Assembly: GCF_003992615.1 (NCBI RefSeq)
Contig: NZ_RZMY01000006.1
Span: 372,001 to 436,000 of the forward strand
Direction of reading: 5' to 3'
DNA: 64,000 nucleotides
DNA from: Flagellimonas beolgyonensis
Lineage (GTDB): Bacteria > Bacteroidota > Bacteroidia > Flavobacteriales > Flavobacteriaceae
Shown piece after piece: positions 43,649 to 53,870 of the stretch (positions are counted from its first letter, which is position 1; every line of letters starts with the position of its first letter). Below the pieces are notes generated by a model that saw only the letters and a program-made list of their open reading frames with translations, ran no database searches and had not been told where the DNA came from. The translations under genes and the position numbers were made by a program.

Positions 43649-44248
43649 TTAATCTAGATTAACATGGTGTACGTGTTCATTTCTGAGTTCGCTTCTGATT
43701 TTACTAAGAAACTCTTTGGTAATACCAAGGTAGGAAGCGATCATATATTGGGGCACCAACTGTTCAATTTCAGGATATTTGGCCAAGAATTCCAAATATC
43801 TTTCACGTGCGGTCTTAGAGAAATTGGCAATGACCCTTTTTTCTGAAGCAACAAATGCCTTTTGAACAATCAATCTGAAAAAACGTTCCAACTGGGGAAT
43901 TTTTTGGTACAACAGTTCCAGCCCTTCATGTGTAAACTGGATCACTTCGGTATCATCAAGACATTGTACATGGTACGATGCAGGTGTCCTTGTTGTAAAA
44001 CTGCCCATATCCCCTGTCCACCAATTCCGTATGGCAAACATTACCACATGTTCATTGCCATACTTGTCCAAATAAAATGTGCGCGTACACCCATTCAAAA
44101 CAAAGTTTTCATAATTGCACACATCACCCTGCTGTACAATATATTGACCCTTTAAATAGGTACGCTTGGAAGTGTGGGACAACAAAAGCCATTTATCTTC
44201 CAAAGACAATTCCACGTACTGTTCAATGTATCTATATAGTTGTTCCAT
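43649..44248 (-). CDS. Crp/Fnr-family transcriptional regulator
   Basis: A 199-residue regulator. ATG 44248 (MEQLYRYIEQYV) was chosen as the family start; the frame extends nine codons further. cNMP-binding-like domain TYLKGQYIVQQGDVCNYENFVLNGCTRTFYL and HTH VPQYMIASYLGITKEFLSKIRSEL are clear. Its C-terminal part is very similar in wording to the Crp protein encoded at 40652 (VPQYMIASYLG-TKEFLS), suggesting paralogues. It precedes the YceI gene on the same strand. Confidence 0.9.
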   Translation of the reverse strand: MEQLYRYIEQYVELSLEDKWLLLSHTSKRTYLKGQYIVQQGDVCNYENFVLNGCTRTFYLDKYGNEHVVMFAIRNWWTGDMGSFTTRTPASYHVQCLDDTEVIQFTHEGLELLYQKIPQLERFFRLIVQKAFVASEKRVIANFSKTARERYLEFLAKYPEIEQLVPQYMIASYLGITKEFLSKIRSELRNEHVHHVNLD

Positions 44249-44859
44249 AGTTCTTTTTTTGGTTCCCTGCTTCAAGAAACGAATAAAGGAATAGTGTTCA
44301 AATCTGTGTTGAGCATCCTTTTTTATAGGATGGTTTTCGCTAAAATATTAGTAGGTATTTTCGTGGACAACTTTCAAATTGAGGATGGAAATTGTTCTAC
44401 AGACAATGGTTGACCAAACGACAAAACCCAAGAAGACACACCTTGACAGCTCATTATTTGTCGCGTACTTTCCAACATCTATGGTAAATCAAAATCATAA
44501 AAAAACGTGAACAAACCACCCTTACGCACATTATGATCCAAACGGGCCCGACACAAAAGTGAACACACAATCAAATGAATATCAGCACGTAAGAAGACTC
44601 AGTTTATTTAAGGAGCAATACTAAAATTTTTCAAAGTAAAGGTTAATTTTTATCAGACATCGTTTGCTTAGACAAACATTTACTCTAAAATAATTCCGCA
44701 CTCCTACTTTGCGTCCCAATCTTGGAAAAGGGTCATTAAATTATAACTGTACTACTTTTTTTAATTAGCACTAAAAATTTCTCGTTTTGAACTAGTACTA
44801 ACAACATTTTACAATGGCCCTTGCCAAGTTCACTTTAATACAAATTAAAACGAACTACT
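44249..44859 (+). other. Intergenic stretch between divergent Crp and SusC genes
   Basis: These 611 bp hold no supported gene. The region is AT-rich and must contain promoters for both flanking genes, but no TTG/TAnnTTTG pair with standard spacing was found. A TACTTTG at 44705-44711 is close to the -7 consensus but not exact. Confidence 0.5.
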
Positions 44860-47800
44860 TTGAAAAAAACGCTATTTATTTTGATTTTCGGGCTTTGGGC
44901 TTCATTGAATGCCCAGCAAAAGACCGTTTCAGGGGTGGTAACGGACGAATTCGGCGTGCCACTTCCCGGTGTTAATGTTATTGTACAGGGAACCCAAAGT
45001 GGAACCCAAACCGATTTTGATGGAAACTATCAAATAACCGCCCAGGAGGGCCAAGTACTAATGTTTTCCTATTTGGGATTAAAGAATGTCCTAAGAACAA
45101 TTGGTGCTCCCAACCGAATCGATGTTCAAATGTTCGAGGATGCACAGGCTTTGGATGAGATTGTGGTCACCGCCCTTGGTATTTCTCGGGAGAAAAAATC
45201 CCTCGGGTATGCCACGCAGGTGGTTGGTGGGGACGATGTTTCCCAAAGTAGGCAGTCCAATGCCCTTAGTGCCCTAAGCGGCCGCGTTGCTGGAGCCCAG
45301 ATTACGACACCTAGTGGAAATTTGGGAGGATCCACCCGCATATTGTTGAGAGGTGCTGGATCGATAACCCAAAATAACAAGCCCCTCATTGTGGTTGATG
45401 GGCTTCCCTTGGATAACAGTAACTACAACACCACGGCAACACAAACCGGAAGTGGAGGTTATGACTTTGGCGATACCGGTTTCGATATCAATCCGGACGA
45501 CATTGAGAGCATGAACATCTTGAAAGGAGGTGCCGCCGCTGCATTGTATGGCGCACGGGCCAACAATGGAGCCATTATCATCACCACAAAGTCTGGAAAA
45601 AACGGAAAATCCGAGATTGTGATCAATTCCGGTGTCAGCTTTGATGATGTAAACATTTTCCCAAAAGTGCAGAAACTGTACGGAGGGGGTGCCGGAAACC
45701 CAAATACAATAGGTCAGTCCGATTTCAGACAAGCAACCATAAACGGTGTCACGTATGATATTGTGGACTATGCCACCGATGAAAGCTGGGGACCCCGTTT
45801 CGATCCCAATCGTTTGGTGTTGCATTGGGATGCCTTTGACCCGGAATTTGCCGATGATTATTTGACCCCTAGACCATGGGTTTATCCCAAAGCGGACAAA
45901 GAAGATTTTTTCAATACCGGTGTAAGCGTCAACAATGGTGTAGCCTTCTCTTATGGAAACGAGAAAGCAAAAACCCGATTTTCAGTGAACAACACTCAGT
46001 CAAAAGGTATTGTTCCCAATAGTGAACTGGACAAAACTACTTTGAACTTTAACGGTTCCATCAAACCTTCGGAAAAACTGGAAATCAGTTCCAGTGCCAA
46101 TTTTACCGTTACCGATGGTTTTAACAGGCCAGCTGTGGGTTATTCATCCAATAGTGTAGCACTTCAATTTTTACAATTTGGTCAAACCCAACTGGATGTG
46201 GACCGATTAAAGAATTATGTCCTCTCCGATGGTACCCAACGAACTTGGAACCGAACAGCCTATGATAATCCCACTCCTCGTTTTACCGATAACCCTTATT
46301 GGGTATTGAACAATAATATTGCCAAGGACCGCAGAACCCGATTTTATGGAAACATTGGGTTAAAATACAACCTTAGGGATGATTTGTACTTCACAGCAAA
46401 GGTTTATGGGGATTCTTACGACTCCCGCATAAGTACACAAATAGCCGAAGGTTCGCAATCCCAGTCTGGCTACGGGGAAGCCAATCGTGATTTTTTGGAA
46501 TTGAACTATGAATTCATTTTAAATTACAGCAATACCTTTTTTGGCAACAAGCTTTCTTTGGATACTTTTATTGGTGCCAACAGAAGGGATAACCGGTTCA
46601 ATAGTCTCTTAGGTAATACCAATGGGGGCTTGGCCGTTCCCAACATCTATAATCTGGAAAATTCCAACGGAAATGCCACCATACAGGATTACGATGAGCG
46701 CAAACGGGTCAACTCAGTTTTTGGTTCGGTATCGTTCGGCTATAATAGCTTTGCCTATTTAACGGTTACCGGTAGAAATGATTGGTCCTCTACCCTGCCA
46801 GAGGATAACAACTCCTACTTTTATCCATCAATAAATGGTAGTATCGTATTTTCCCAATTACTAAATCTGGATTGGCTGTCCCTTGGTAAAATCCGTGGAG
46901 GTTATGCCCAAGTAGGAAGTGACGCGGATCCTTATCAACTGGCAAATGTATACTCAAGCCGTCAGCCATTCTTGGGCACCATTCGTTACAGCCAACCTGA
47001 CAGCAATCTGAATCCGAATTTGAAACCTGAGGAAAAAACCACATGGGAAGTCGGATTGGAAATGGCACTGTTGAACAACCGCATTTCTTTCGATTTCACT
47101 TATTATAACGAAACTACGGAGGATTTGATCACCCCGGTCCAAGTGGATGCCAGTACCGGATACCGCTCCACCGTTTCCAATGCGGGAAAACTTGAGAATA
47201 AGGGTATTGAAGCACTGGTAAACATCACTCCTATCCAATCGGATAATTTTGATTGGAATTTTACTTGGAACTTTTCGAGGAACAGAAACAAGCTATTGGA
47301 ATTGCTGCCCGGGGTGGAAACCCTTCAACTTGCATCACTGCCATTTCAGGGGATAACACTAAATGCCGTTGTGGGTGAACCTTATGGCGTTCTTCGGGGA
47401 ACGGATTTTATTTACGATGACAATGGTAGAAGGGTTGTCGGGAGCAACGGCCGATACCTACAAACCAATACCGTCCAAAATCTTGGATCTATCTTGCCTG
47501 ATTATAACATGGGCTTCAGAAACTCATTTCGCTACAAGAATTTTGATCTAAGTGTTCTGATCGATGTCCAAAAAGGTGGTAAATATCGTTCGTTGACCAA
47601 CGTATTTGGCCATTATTCTGGTATCTTGGAAGATACAGCGGCCAACAATATACGAGAAGAAGGAATTGTTATTGATGCTGTTCAAGGAGATGTGGTCTTT
47701 AATGATGATGGTTCCTATACCGTATCAAATACCTCTGAGAACACCCAGGTTATATCCGCACAACAATGGGGGCAAGATCATTTTTTTGGACCTGCAGCAC

Positions 47801-48060
47801 AAAACGTATTTGATGCCGACTATTTTAAACTTCGTGAGGTAACCTTGGGCTATACATTGCCAAAAAAATGGACTGAACCAATTGGAGCGAATTCGTTAAG
47901 ATTAACCGCATTTGGAAGAAACCTATTCATCTGGGGGTTGGACAATGACAATTTTGATCCAGAGGTAGCCTCAGGTGGAAGTGGAAACATTCAAGGAACC
48001 GAAGGGGGATCATTGCCATCCACTAGAACCTATGGTCTGAACTTACAACTTAAATTTTAA
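44860..48060 (+). CDS. SusC/RagA-family TonB-linked outer membrane protein (first pair)
   Basis: A 1066-residue outer membrane importer. Signal peptide (about 1-18, LNAQQ), carboxypeptidase-regulatory-like domain (VSGVVTDEFGVPLPGVNVIVQGT), TonB-box-like DEIVVTALG near 103, plug with SGRVAGAQI, RGAGSI and PLIVVDGLPLDN, and a 22-strand-type barrel ending in an aromatic residue (LNLQLKF). The start codon is TTG at 44860; no ATG exists near the signal peptide. The SusD gene follows 9 bp downstream. Ligand unknown: no polysaccharide-degrading enzyme lies on this strand nearby. Confidence 0.95.
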   Translation: MKKTLFILIFGLWASLNAQQKTVSGVVTDEFGVPLPGVNVIVQGTQSGTQTDFDGNYQITAQEGQVLMFSYLGLKNVLRTIGAPNRIDVQMFEDAQALDEIVVTALGISREKKSLGYATQVVGGDDVSQSRQSNALSALSGRVAGAQITTPSGNLGGSTRILLRGAGSITQNNKPLIVVDGLPLDNSNYNTTATQTGSGGYDFGDTGFDINPDDIESMNILKGGAAAALYGARANNGAIIITTKSGKNGKSEIVINSGVSFDDVNIFPKVQKLYGGGAGNPNTIGQSDFRQATINGVTYDIVDYATDESWGPRFDPNRLVLHWDAFDPEFADDYLTPRPWVYPKADKEDFFNTGVSVNNGVAFSYGNEKAKTRFSVNNTQSKGIVPNSELDKTTLNFNGSIKPSEKLEISSSANFTVTDGFNRPAVGYSSNSVALQFLQFGQTQLDVDRLKNYVLSDGTQRTWNRTAYDNPTPRFTDNPYWVLNNNIAKDRRTRFYGNIGLKYNLRDDLYFTAKVYGDSYDSRISTQIAEGSQSQSGYGEANRDFLELNYEFILNYSNTFFGNKLSLDTFIGANRRDNRFNSLLGNTNGGLAVPNIYNLENSNGNATIQDYDERKRVNSVFGSVSFGYNSFAYLTVTGRNDWSSTLPEDNNSYFYPSINGSIVFSQLLNLDWLSLGKIRGGYAQVGSDADPYQLANVYSSRQPFLGTIRYSQPDSNLNPNLKPEEKTTWEVGLEMALLNNRISFDFTYYNETTEDLITPVQVDASTGYRSTVSNAGKLENKGIEALVNITPIQSDNFDWNFTWNFSRNRNKLLELLPGVETLQLASLPFQGITLNAVVGEPYGVLRGTDFIYDDNGRRVVGSNGRYLQTNTVQNLGSILPDYNMGFRNSFRYKNFDLSVLIDVQKGGKYRSLTNVFGHYSGILEDTAANNIREEGIVIDAVQGDVVFNDDGSYTVSNTSENTQVISAQQWGQDHFFGPAAQNVFDADYFKLREVTLGYTLPKKWTEPIGANSLRLTAFGRNLFIWGLDNDNFDPEVASGGSGNIQGTEGGSLPSTRTYGLNLQLKF

Positions 48061-48069
48061 ACAACTATA

Positions 48070-49656
48070 ATGAAAAATATCATTAAAACCCATATTCTAA
48101 TGGGAATGACATTTGTTGCGATGCTCATATCCTCTTGCGACAATGATTCCCTGGACGAGATCAACATCAATCCCAACGATCCGGAGATTGTGCCTACCAA
48201 CACTATTTTCAACAGTGCAACCAAAGAGTTCATGGATTTTAGCCGAAGTGCCTTTAATTCCGGTCGTTTAACTTTAAATTGGGTGGAATATTGGGGACAA
48301 AACAGTTATGCCGATGAGGACAGATACCTTTATCGGGAAACTTCTTCTGAATCCATTTACACCAATAGTTATAGGGTTGCTACCGACCTTAAAAGCATCA
48401 TCGAATTAAACCTTGACGAGGAAACAAGGGAATTGGCAGCAGCAGTCGGTGATAATGACAACCAAATTGCCGCCGCACGGATCATGTTGTCCTATTTATT
48501 TCATCAACTGACCAATACCTTTGGAGATGTGCCCTATTACTCTTTTGGTTCGGATGATGAGGATTTTCAAGCCCTTCAAATCGACAATGTCCTATCCCCT
48601 GTTTTGGCAGACCAAGAAAAGATTTATAGGGATATCCTGAATGAACTACGACAAGCGGCGGATATGTTGGACGAATCCAAACCAGTATTCACTTCTGGGG
48701 ACAATATTTACAATGGCGATGCCTCCAAATGGAAGAAATTTGCCAACTCATTGATCTTAAGGGTTGCCACGTACCTCATGGAAGTAGACCCATCCACCGC
48801 GTCCAGTGCCATTGATACTGCTTTGGCGGATGGCGTCTTTACTTCCAATGATGACAATGCCGTTCAACAGTACGAGACAGCCGATGTAAATGCAGCTCCT
48901 TGGTGGAATGCCTTTATTGGTAGAACGGATTTTGCTGTAGCTGCACCATTTATTGATATTTTGAAAGGAAACGCTGGGACTTTCCCTATGGATCCTAGGC
49001 TGTTTGAAATGGCCGCGCCTATTGGAGCATCCATTGAAAGTATACAGGAAAATTCTTATGGTCGAAGTGAAAACCCGGATGATTATATTGGAGTACCTTA
49101 TGCTTATCAAAATGTAAACTCCCTTCCATTCACCACTTATTCGTTTGCCAGCAGCAAGGTCATTCGACCCGATTTCGGTGAAGTTTTAATGGAATATGCG
49201 GAGGTTGCCTTCCTAATCTCCGAATACCAAGGCTTTTCACAGGAAGCATACGAAGCCGGTGTACGGGCATCAATGGAAAAATGGGGGGCACCGCAAAATC
49301 TTGTTGACAACTATATGGCGAACCTACCGCCCGCATCGGAAGCCAATGTGCTCACCCAAAAATACATAGCGCTATATATGCAGTCCCACCAAGCATGGGC
49401 CGAATACAGAAGAACCGGTTTCCCCGATTTTCTGTTTTTACCGAACCAGACCTATACCTTGCCGAGTATCCAAGCTGGATTTGCAGGAGAAAGTAGCTAT
49501 ACGTTCATTGCTGGGGTCGACATTGATGATCTACCCAAAAGATTGAGGTACCCAGTGTCCCTTCAAACCTTGAACAGTGCCAATAGAGCCGCGGCTGTTT
49601 CAAAATTGAGCAATGGCGATACCTTGGACAGTCCATTGTTCTGGGATTTGGATTGA
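48070..49656 (+). CDS. SusD/RagB-family outer membrane lipoprotein (first pair)
   Basis: A 528-residue surface lipoprotein: signal peptide with lipobox MLISSC, then LDEININPNDPE, the SusD-like N terminus. SYLFHQLTNTFGDVPYYSF and WKKFANSLILRVATYLMEVDP match the TPR-rich SusD core; QSHQAWAEYRRTGFPDF is the conserved C-terminal helix region. It forms the lid of the SusC channel encoded 9 bp upstream. Members like this, without glycosidase neighbours, are assigned to the SusD/RagB-like (SusD_2-type) group in general. A terminator follows. Confidence 0.93.
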   Translation: MKNIIKTHILMGMTFVAMLISSCDNDSLDEININPNDPEIVPTNTIFNSATKEFMDFSRSAFNSGRLTLNWVEYWGQNSYADEDRYLYRETSSESIYTNSYRVATDLKSIIELNLDEETRELAAAVGDNDNQIAAARIMLSYLFHQLTNTFGDVPYYSFGSDDEDFQALQIDNVLSPVLADQEKIYRDILNELRQAADMLDESKPVFTSGDNIYNGDASKWKKFANSLILRVATYLMEVDPSTASSAIDTALADGVFTSNDDNAVQQYETADVNAAPWWNAFIGRTDFAVAAPFIDILKGNAGTFPMDPRLFEMAAPIGASIESIQENSYGRSENPDDYIGVPYAYQNVNSLPFTTYSFASSKVIRPDFGEVLMEYAEVAFLISEYQGFSQEAYEAGVRASMEKWGAPQNLVDNYMANLPPASEANVLTQKYIALYMQSHQAWAEYRRTGFPDFLFLPNQTYTLPSIQAGFAGESSYTFIAGVDIDDLPKRLRYPVSLQTLNSANRAAAVSKLSNGDTLDSPLFWDLD

Positions 49657-49689
49657 TACGTTTTCAAAAACTAAATAACCATGTTTTGC

Positions 49690-49723
49690 AAAGGCCGATG
49701 GGGAGCAATTTCCATCGGCCTTT
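49690..49723 (+). terminator. Intrinsic terminator after first SusC/SusD pair
   Basis: Stem AAAGGCCGATGG / CCATCGGCCTTT (49690-49701 with 49712-49723), 10 nt loop, then TCTATTC. It lies 33 bp after the SusD stop codon and separates this pair from the DUF2064 gene. Confidence 0.85.
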
Positions 49724-49913
49724 CTATTCGGCATCCATACTGACCAATTACAGGAACTCAACTTCAATAATGCCCAGGAAACTGTTCAAAAATCCCTAAA
49801 ATAAAATGAATATTGGTGGATGAATATGGTGGACTTTCTTTACCTAATTGATGCCATTTCATGTAAGTTTTTACCGTTTTCCTGACTTATTGTATGTGAT
49901 GCAACCAGGTAAC

Positions 49914-50597
49914 ATGACTTTTAGAGACACGGCCATATTGATTTTTGCAAATTCTGCAGAAGAAGAAATTAGCAGGAAGAAATCAATACACGAGTCCAAA
50001 CTTTTCGAAGAACTTACCTCGCACACTTTGCGTACGGTAAAAAAAACCGGGCTTCCTTTTTATCACTTTTCAGAAAAAGAGCAACAGGGAGCTAGTTTCG
50101 GAGAACGTTTTGCCAATGCCATCCAATCTATTTACGATAAAGGTTTTGACAATGTCATAGCCATTGGAAACGACAGCCCCCAGTTAAAATCATCCCATTT
50201 ACTGGAAGTTTACAGACAGCTGCAAAAAGGGAAAATCGTTTTGGGTCCCAGCTCTGATGGCGGGTTCTACGTAATGGGATTGCACCGCTCCAAATTCAGC
50301 GCCGAGCTTTTTATAAGACTTCCCTGGCAACAGTTTGGCCTGTTCCGTAAAATTCTTGGGGTATTGCACAATCTGGGTTCCAGTATTCATTTACTCCCTT
50401 GGCTACATGACATCGATTCGGTAGAAGACATTAATCAGCTACTGGAACATCACAAAGAAATTCCTTTTGCCATTGTAAGGATATTGAATCGACTTAGAGT
50501 GGGAAAACGCAGGTTGAGCCTAAAAAAGGTTGTTTTTAGATCACAATCCTTTCCTGCATTCCACTACAACAAAGGTTCGCCGTTTCTAAACCTTTAA
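49914..50597 (+). CDS. DUF2064/TIGR04282-family glycosyltransferase-like protein
   Basis: A 227-residue cytosolic protein with the GT-A-like pattern of DUF2064: LIFANSAEEE, GASFGERFANAIQSIYDKGFDNVIAIGNDSPQL and LGPSSDGGFYVMGL, ending in LHDIDSVEDINQLL. The basic KTRL-type motif of classical members is absent near the N terminus. The family name has been linked by annotators to arsenosugar synthesis, but no ArsM/ArsS-like gene is here. ATG 49914 (MTFRDTAILIF) is used; 49899 and 49851 are in-frame alternatives. It lies 59 bp before the second SusC gene. Confidence 0.8.
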   Translation: MTFRDTAILIFANSAEEEISRKKSIHESKLFEELTSHTLRTVKKTGLPFYHFSEKEQQGASFGERFANAIQSIYDKGFDNVIAIGNDSPQLKSSHLLEVYRQLQKGKIVLGPSSDGGFYVMGLHRSKFSAELFIRLPWQQFGLFRKILGVLHNLGSSIHLLPWLHDIDSVEDINQLLEHHKEIPFAIVRILNRLRVGKRRLSLKKVVFRSQSFPAFHYNKGSPFLNL

Positions 50598-50656
50598 CCA
50601 GATTTTAGAAACCAACGGGAAAGATCTCCCATCATAACAATCATTACAATAACTGA

Positions 50657-53600
50657 ATGAAAAAAATTGCATTCGCCATTGCGTTGCTGGCTACAGCATA
50701 CGTACATGCGCAAAAAACCGTTGTCGGGACGGTGACAGATGTCAACAAAAACCCGATTCCCTATGTTAACATTACCGTTTTAGATACAGAAATAGGGGCA
50801 ATAACAAACGAATCGGGAAACTATAGTATCACCCTATCAAATGATGGGGGAATGCTGCAATTTTCCTCTTTGGGCTACCAAACCCAAGTCATAACCATTG
50901 GAAATAGAACAACAATCGATGTACAAATGATCGAAGATTCGGAAGAATTGGATGAAGTTGTACTGACTGCATTGGGCTTGAAACGCGAAACCAAAGAGCT
51001 CGGATATGTGGTACAAAGTATTGATGCCCAGGAAATCACGGAAGTCAAATCTGTGAATTTCTTGGACAACTTGGCCGGCAAATTGGCCGGGGTTACCATT
51101 AGCCAAGGTCCCACTGGGGTGGGATCCACTTCTCGCATAAGCATTAGGGGCGAAGCTTCCTTTTCCAATAATAATCCATTGTTCGTAGTGGATGGAGTCC
51201 CCATAAACAACAACTCGGTTTTCAATTTCACCAACGAAGCTGCGGCCGGATTTCAGGAGGTGGATTTTGGAAACGGGGCCATGGAAGTAAACCCTGATGA
51301 CATAGCCGAAGTTTCAGTACTAAAAGGTCCAAGTGCGGCGGCACTCTACGGAACAAGGGCCTCCAACGGGGTCATTGTCATTGAAACAAAAAGTGGAAAA
51401 AACACAAAAGGGTTGGGCATAAGTTACAATACCAGTTTTTTTGTGGATTCGGCCTTTAAATTGCCCGATTTCCAGAATGAATACGGTCAAGGTCAATCCG
51501 GAGCTTTTGAATATGTGGATGGTCTTGGCGGCGGAGTCAGTGACAACATCACCTATAGTTGGGGACCACGATTGGATGTCGGGAACCTCATCCCCCAGTT
51601 TGATAGTCCTGTGACCTTGGCAGATGGCACCGTGGTAAGAGGGGGCGATACCTCACTATATAATGGGCTTCCCATTGAACCAACCGAGTTTAGATCACAC
51701 CCCGACAACCTTAAGGATTTTTATAAAACCGGAACCACTTTCATCAATAATCTGGCCATCTCCTCCGGGTTCAATAAAGGAAATCTCAGACTTTCCTTCA
51801 CCGATTTGCGAAGTGAGTCGATCATCCCAGGGGTTAATCTAGACCGACAGACCATTGCTACGCGGTTAACATTTGAACCGGTAGATCGGTTGCGCATCAA
51901 TTCGTCCATTAGTTATGTAAATTCCAATAGTGACAACAGACCCTCCAACGGGTATGGTTCTGAAAATGTGAACTATTCTTTGGTGGCCTGGGGCCCTCGC
52001 TCACTCAATATTGACAGTCTGAGGGATTATTGGCAACCGGGGTTGGAAGGACTACAACAGTATTCCTTCAATTACACCTTCTTTGACAATCCTTTCTTTA
52101 TCCTGTATGAAAACAGAAACTCCTTTAACCGTGATAGGGTATTTGGAAATGTCTCTGCTTCCTATGACATTTCCGACCACCTTTCCGCAACGCTCAGAAC
52201 AGGAATGGATTATTCCAACGAGCTCCGGCAATTTAGGCGTTCCTTCAGTTCCAACAGATTTGCGAACGGGGCCTATGCCGAACATGACGTATTTTATCGG
52301 GAAATCAATACCGACTTTTTACTCAACTATAAAAACACCTTTGGGAACATAAATGTCGATGTTTCCCTTGGCGGAAATCGTTTGGATCAAAAAGCGATTA
52401 CCTCACAATCCCAGACCACCAGTTTGGCACAACCGGGAATTTTTAGATTGTCCAATGCGGCCTCCCCTATTGAGGTGTTTGAGTTTGAGTCCAACAAACG
52501 CATCAATAGCTTTTATGGATTGGCCAAATTTGGCTACAAGGATTTTCTATTCTTGGACATTACCGGACGGAATGATTGGTCCAGTGCCTTGGCCACACCC
52601 TTTTCTGTGGATAATGCCTCCTTCTTTTATCCATCCGTTTCTTCAAGTTTCATCCTGTCCAATGTCATGGATTTACCCAAGGCCATTTCTTTTGCAAAAC
52701 TTCGGGCCAGTTGGGCGCAAGTGGGAAATGATACCGATCCATACCAAACCTCGGGGGCTTTTGTGGCTCGTACCCCTTATAATGGACAACCCACATTTAG
52801 TGAGCAGGAGATAATTGCCAACCCAAACCTGAAACCCGAACAAACCTCTTCTTTTGAAGTGGGGGCAGACGTCCGTTTTTTTGGCGATCGTCTCAATTTT
52901 GATGTTTCCTATTACAATGCTGTTACAAAAGATCAAATCATTTCACTCCCGATAGGTATATCATCCGGATATACCCAACAGGTTGTAAATGGCGGTAAAG
53001 TCAGGTCCAAAGGAGTGGAAATCATTGCAGGTATTACACCCTTCAGCAATGAAAACTTTAGTTGGAACAGTACATTCAATTTTAGCAGGAACCGGGCTAC
53101 CGTAGAGGATTTGCCCCAAGAGGCAGGACGCTTGACATTGGCTTTCTCAAGAATTTATGACAGCCAAAATCAAACCGTTTTCATACAGGTGGAAGAAGGA
53201 GGCCGAATTGGGGATTTGTATGGCACGGGTTACCTCAAAAATGAAAATGGCGATTTTATCCTAACGGAGGAAGGCCGGTTCATCCCGGACAACAACCTCA
53301 AAAAACTGGGCAACTATAACCCAGACTTTATTTTAGGGTTCAACAACCAATTCCGATACAAAAATTGGGACTTGGGCTTTCTATTGGATTGGCGACAAGG
53401 CGGTATCATCGTTTCCCGGACCAGGTCCTTGGGTAATGTGGGAGGGCAATTGGCAGAAACGGCCTTTCGTCCAGTAGAAGGGATTGTACCCCAAGGGGTG
53501 GTCAATGTGGGAACAGAATCCAGCCCGGTTTATGAGGCTAATACCGTTGCAGTTTCTGCAGAAAGCTATTACCGCCAATATTATGACCGCAACCATGAAG

Positions 53601-53860
53601 AGAACAATATCTATGATGCTTCATTTCTAAAATTGAGACAATTGTCGGTTGGTTATACGTTCGATCGTTTCCCTTTGTTGGGGTCAAGCGCAAGTTTGAG
53701 ACTGTCCCTCATCGGAAGAAACCTATTTGCCATTACCGAAAACCCGCATTTTGATCCAGAGCAGTTTGCCGTTCAAGGCAACACTTTTGTTGGAGGGGTC
53801 GAAGACCTGTCCTACGCAACTTCCCGTAGTATTGGAATTAAAGCAGGGTTTAATTTTTAA
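50657..53860 (+). CDS. SusC/RagA-family TonB-linked outer membrane protein (second pair)
   Basis: A 1067-residue paralogue of the SusC protein encoded at 44860: signal peptide ending VHAQ, regulatory domain VVGTVTDVNKNPIPYVNITVLDT, TonB-box-like DEVVLTALGL near 97, plug with LAGKLAGVTI, RGEASFSNNNPLFVVDGVPINN and SAAALYGTRASNGVIVIETKSG, then barrel ending IGIKAGFNF. The two SusC proteins share order and length but differ across the extracellular loops, so they probably bind different ligands. SusD follows 10 bp downstream. Confidence 0.95.
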   Translation: MKKIAFAIALLATAYVHAQKTVVGTVTDVNKNPIPYVNITVLDTEIGAITNESGNYSITLSNDGGMLQFSSLGYQTQVITIGNRTTIDVQMIEDSEELDEVVLTALGLKRETKELGYVVQSIDAQEITEVKSVNFLDNLAGKLAGVTISQGPTGVGSTSRISIRGEASFSNNNPLFVVDGVPINNNSVFNFTNEAAAGFQEVDFGNGAMEVNPDDIAEVSVLKGPSAAALYGTRASNGVIVIETKSGKNTKGLGISYNTSFFVDSAFKLPDFQNEYGQGQSGAFEYVDGLGGGVSDNITYSWGPRLDVGNLIPQFDSPVTLADGTVVRGGDTSLYNGLPIEPTEFRSHPDNLKDFYKTGTTFINNLAISSGFNKGNLRLSFTDLRSESIIPGVNLDRQTIATRLTFEPVDRLRINSSISYVNSNSDNRPSNGYGSENVNYSLVAWGPRSLNIDSLRDYWQPGLEGLQQYSFNYTFFDNPFFILYENRNSFNRDRVFGNVSASYDISDHLSATLRTGMDYSNELRQFRRSFSSNRFANGAYAEHDVFYREINTDFLLNYKNTFGNINVDVSLGGNRLDQKAITSQSQTTSLAQPGIFRLSNAASPIEVFEFESNKRINSFYGLAKFGYKDFLFLDITGRNDWSSALATPFSVDNASFFYPSVSSSFILSNVMDLPKAISFAKLRASWAQVGNDTDPYQTSGAFVARTPYNGQPTFSEQEIIANPNLKPEQTSSFEVGADVRFFGDRLNFDVSYYNAVTKDQIISLPIGISSGYTQQVVNGGKVRSKGVEIIAGITPFSNENFSWNSTFNFSRNRATVEDLPQEAGRLTLAFSRIYDSQNQTVFIQVEEGGRIGDLYGTGYLKNENGDFILTEEGRFIPDNNLKKLGNYNPDFILGFNNQFRYKNWDLGFLLDWRQGGIIVSRTRSLGNVGGQLAETAFRPVEGIVPQGVVNVGTESSPVYEANTVAVSAESYYRQYYDRNHEENNIYDASFLKLRQLSVGYTFDRFPLLGSSASLRLSLIGRNLFAITENPHFDPEQFAVQGNTFVGGVEDLSYATSRSIGIKAGFNF

Positions 53861-53870
53861 AGTGAAAAAG

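Noticed and set aside
43649-43662. Perfect 14 bp palindrome TTAATCTAGATTAA
   Set aside because: It covers the last codons and stop of a Crp-family gene; short AT-rich palindromes of this type arise by chance, and there is no partner copy.
49914-50597. Arsenosugar biosynthesis role for the DUF2064 gene
   Set aside because: The family name carries that label in some annotations, but no arsenic methyltransferase or radical SAM partner is present in the window.
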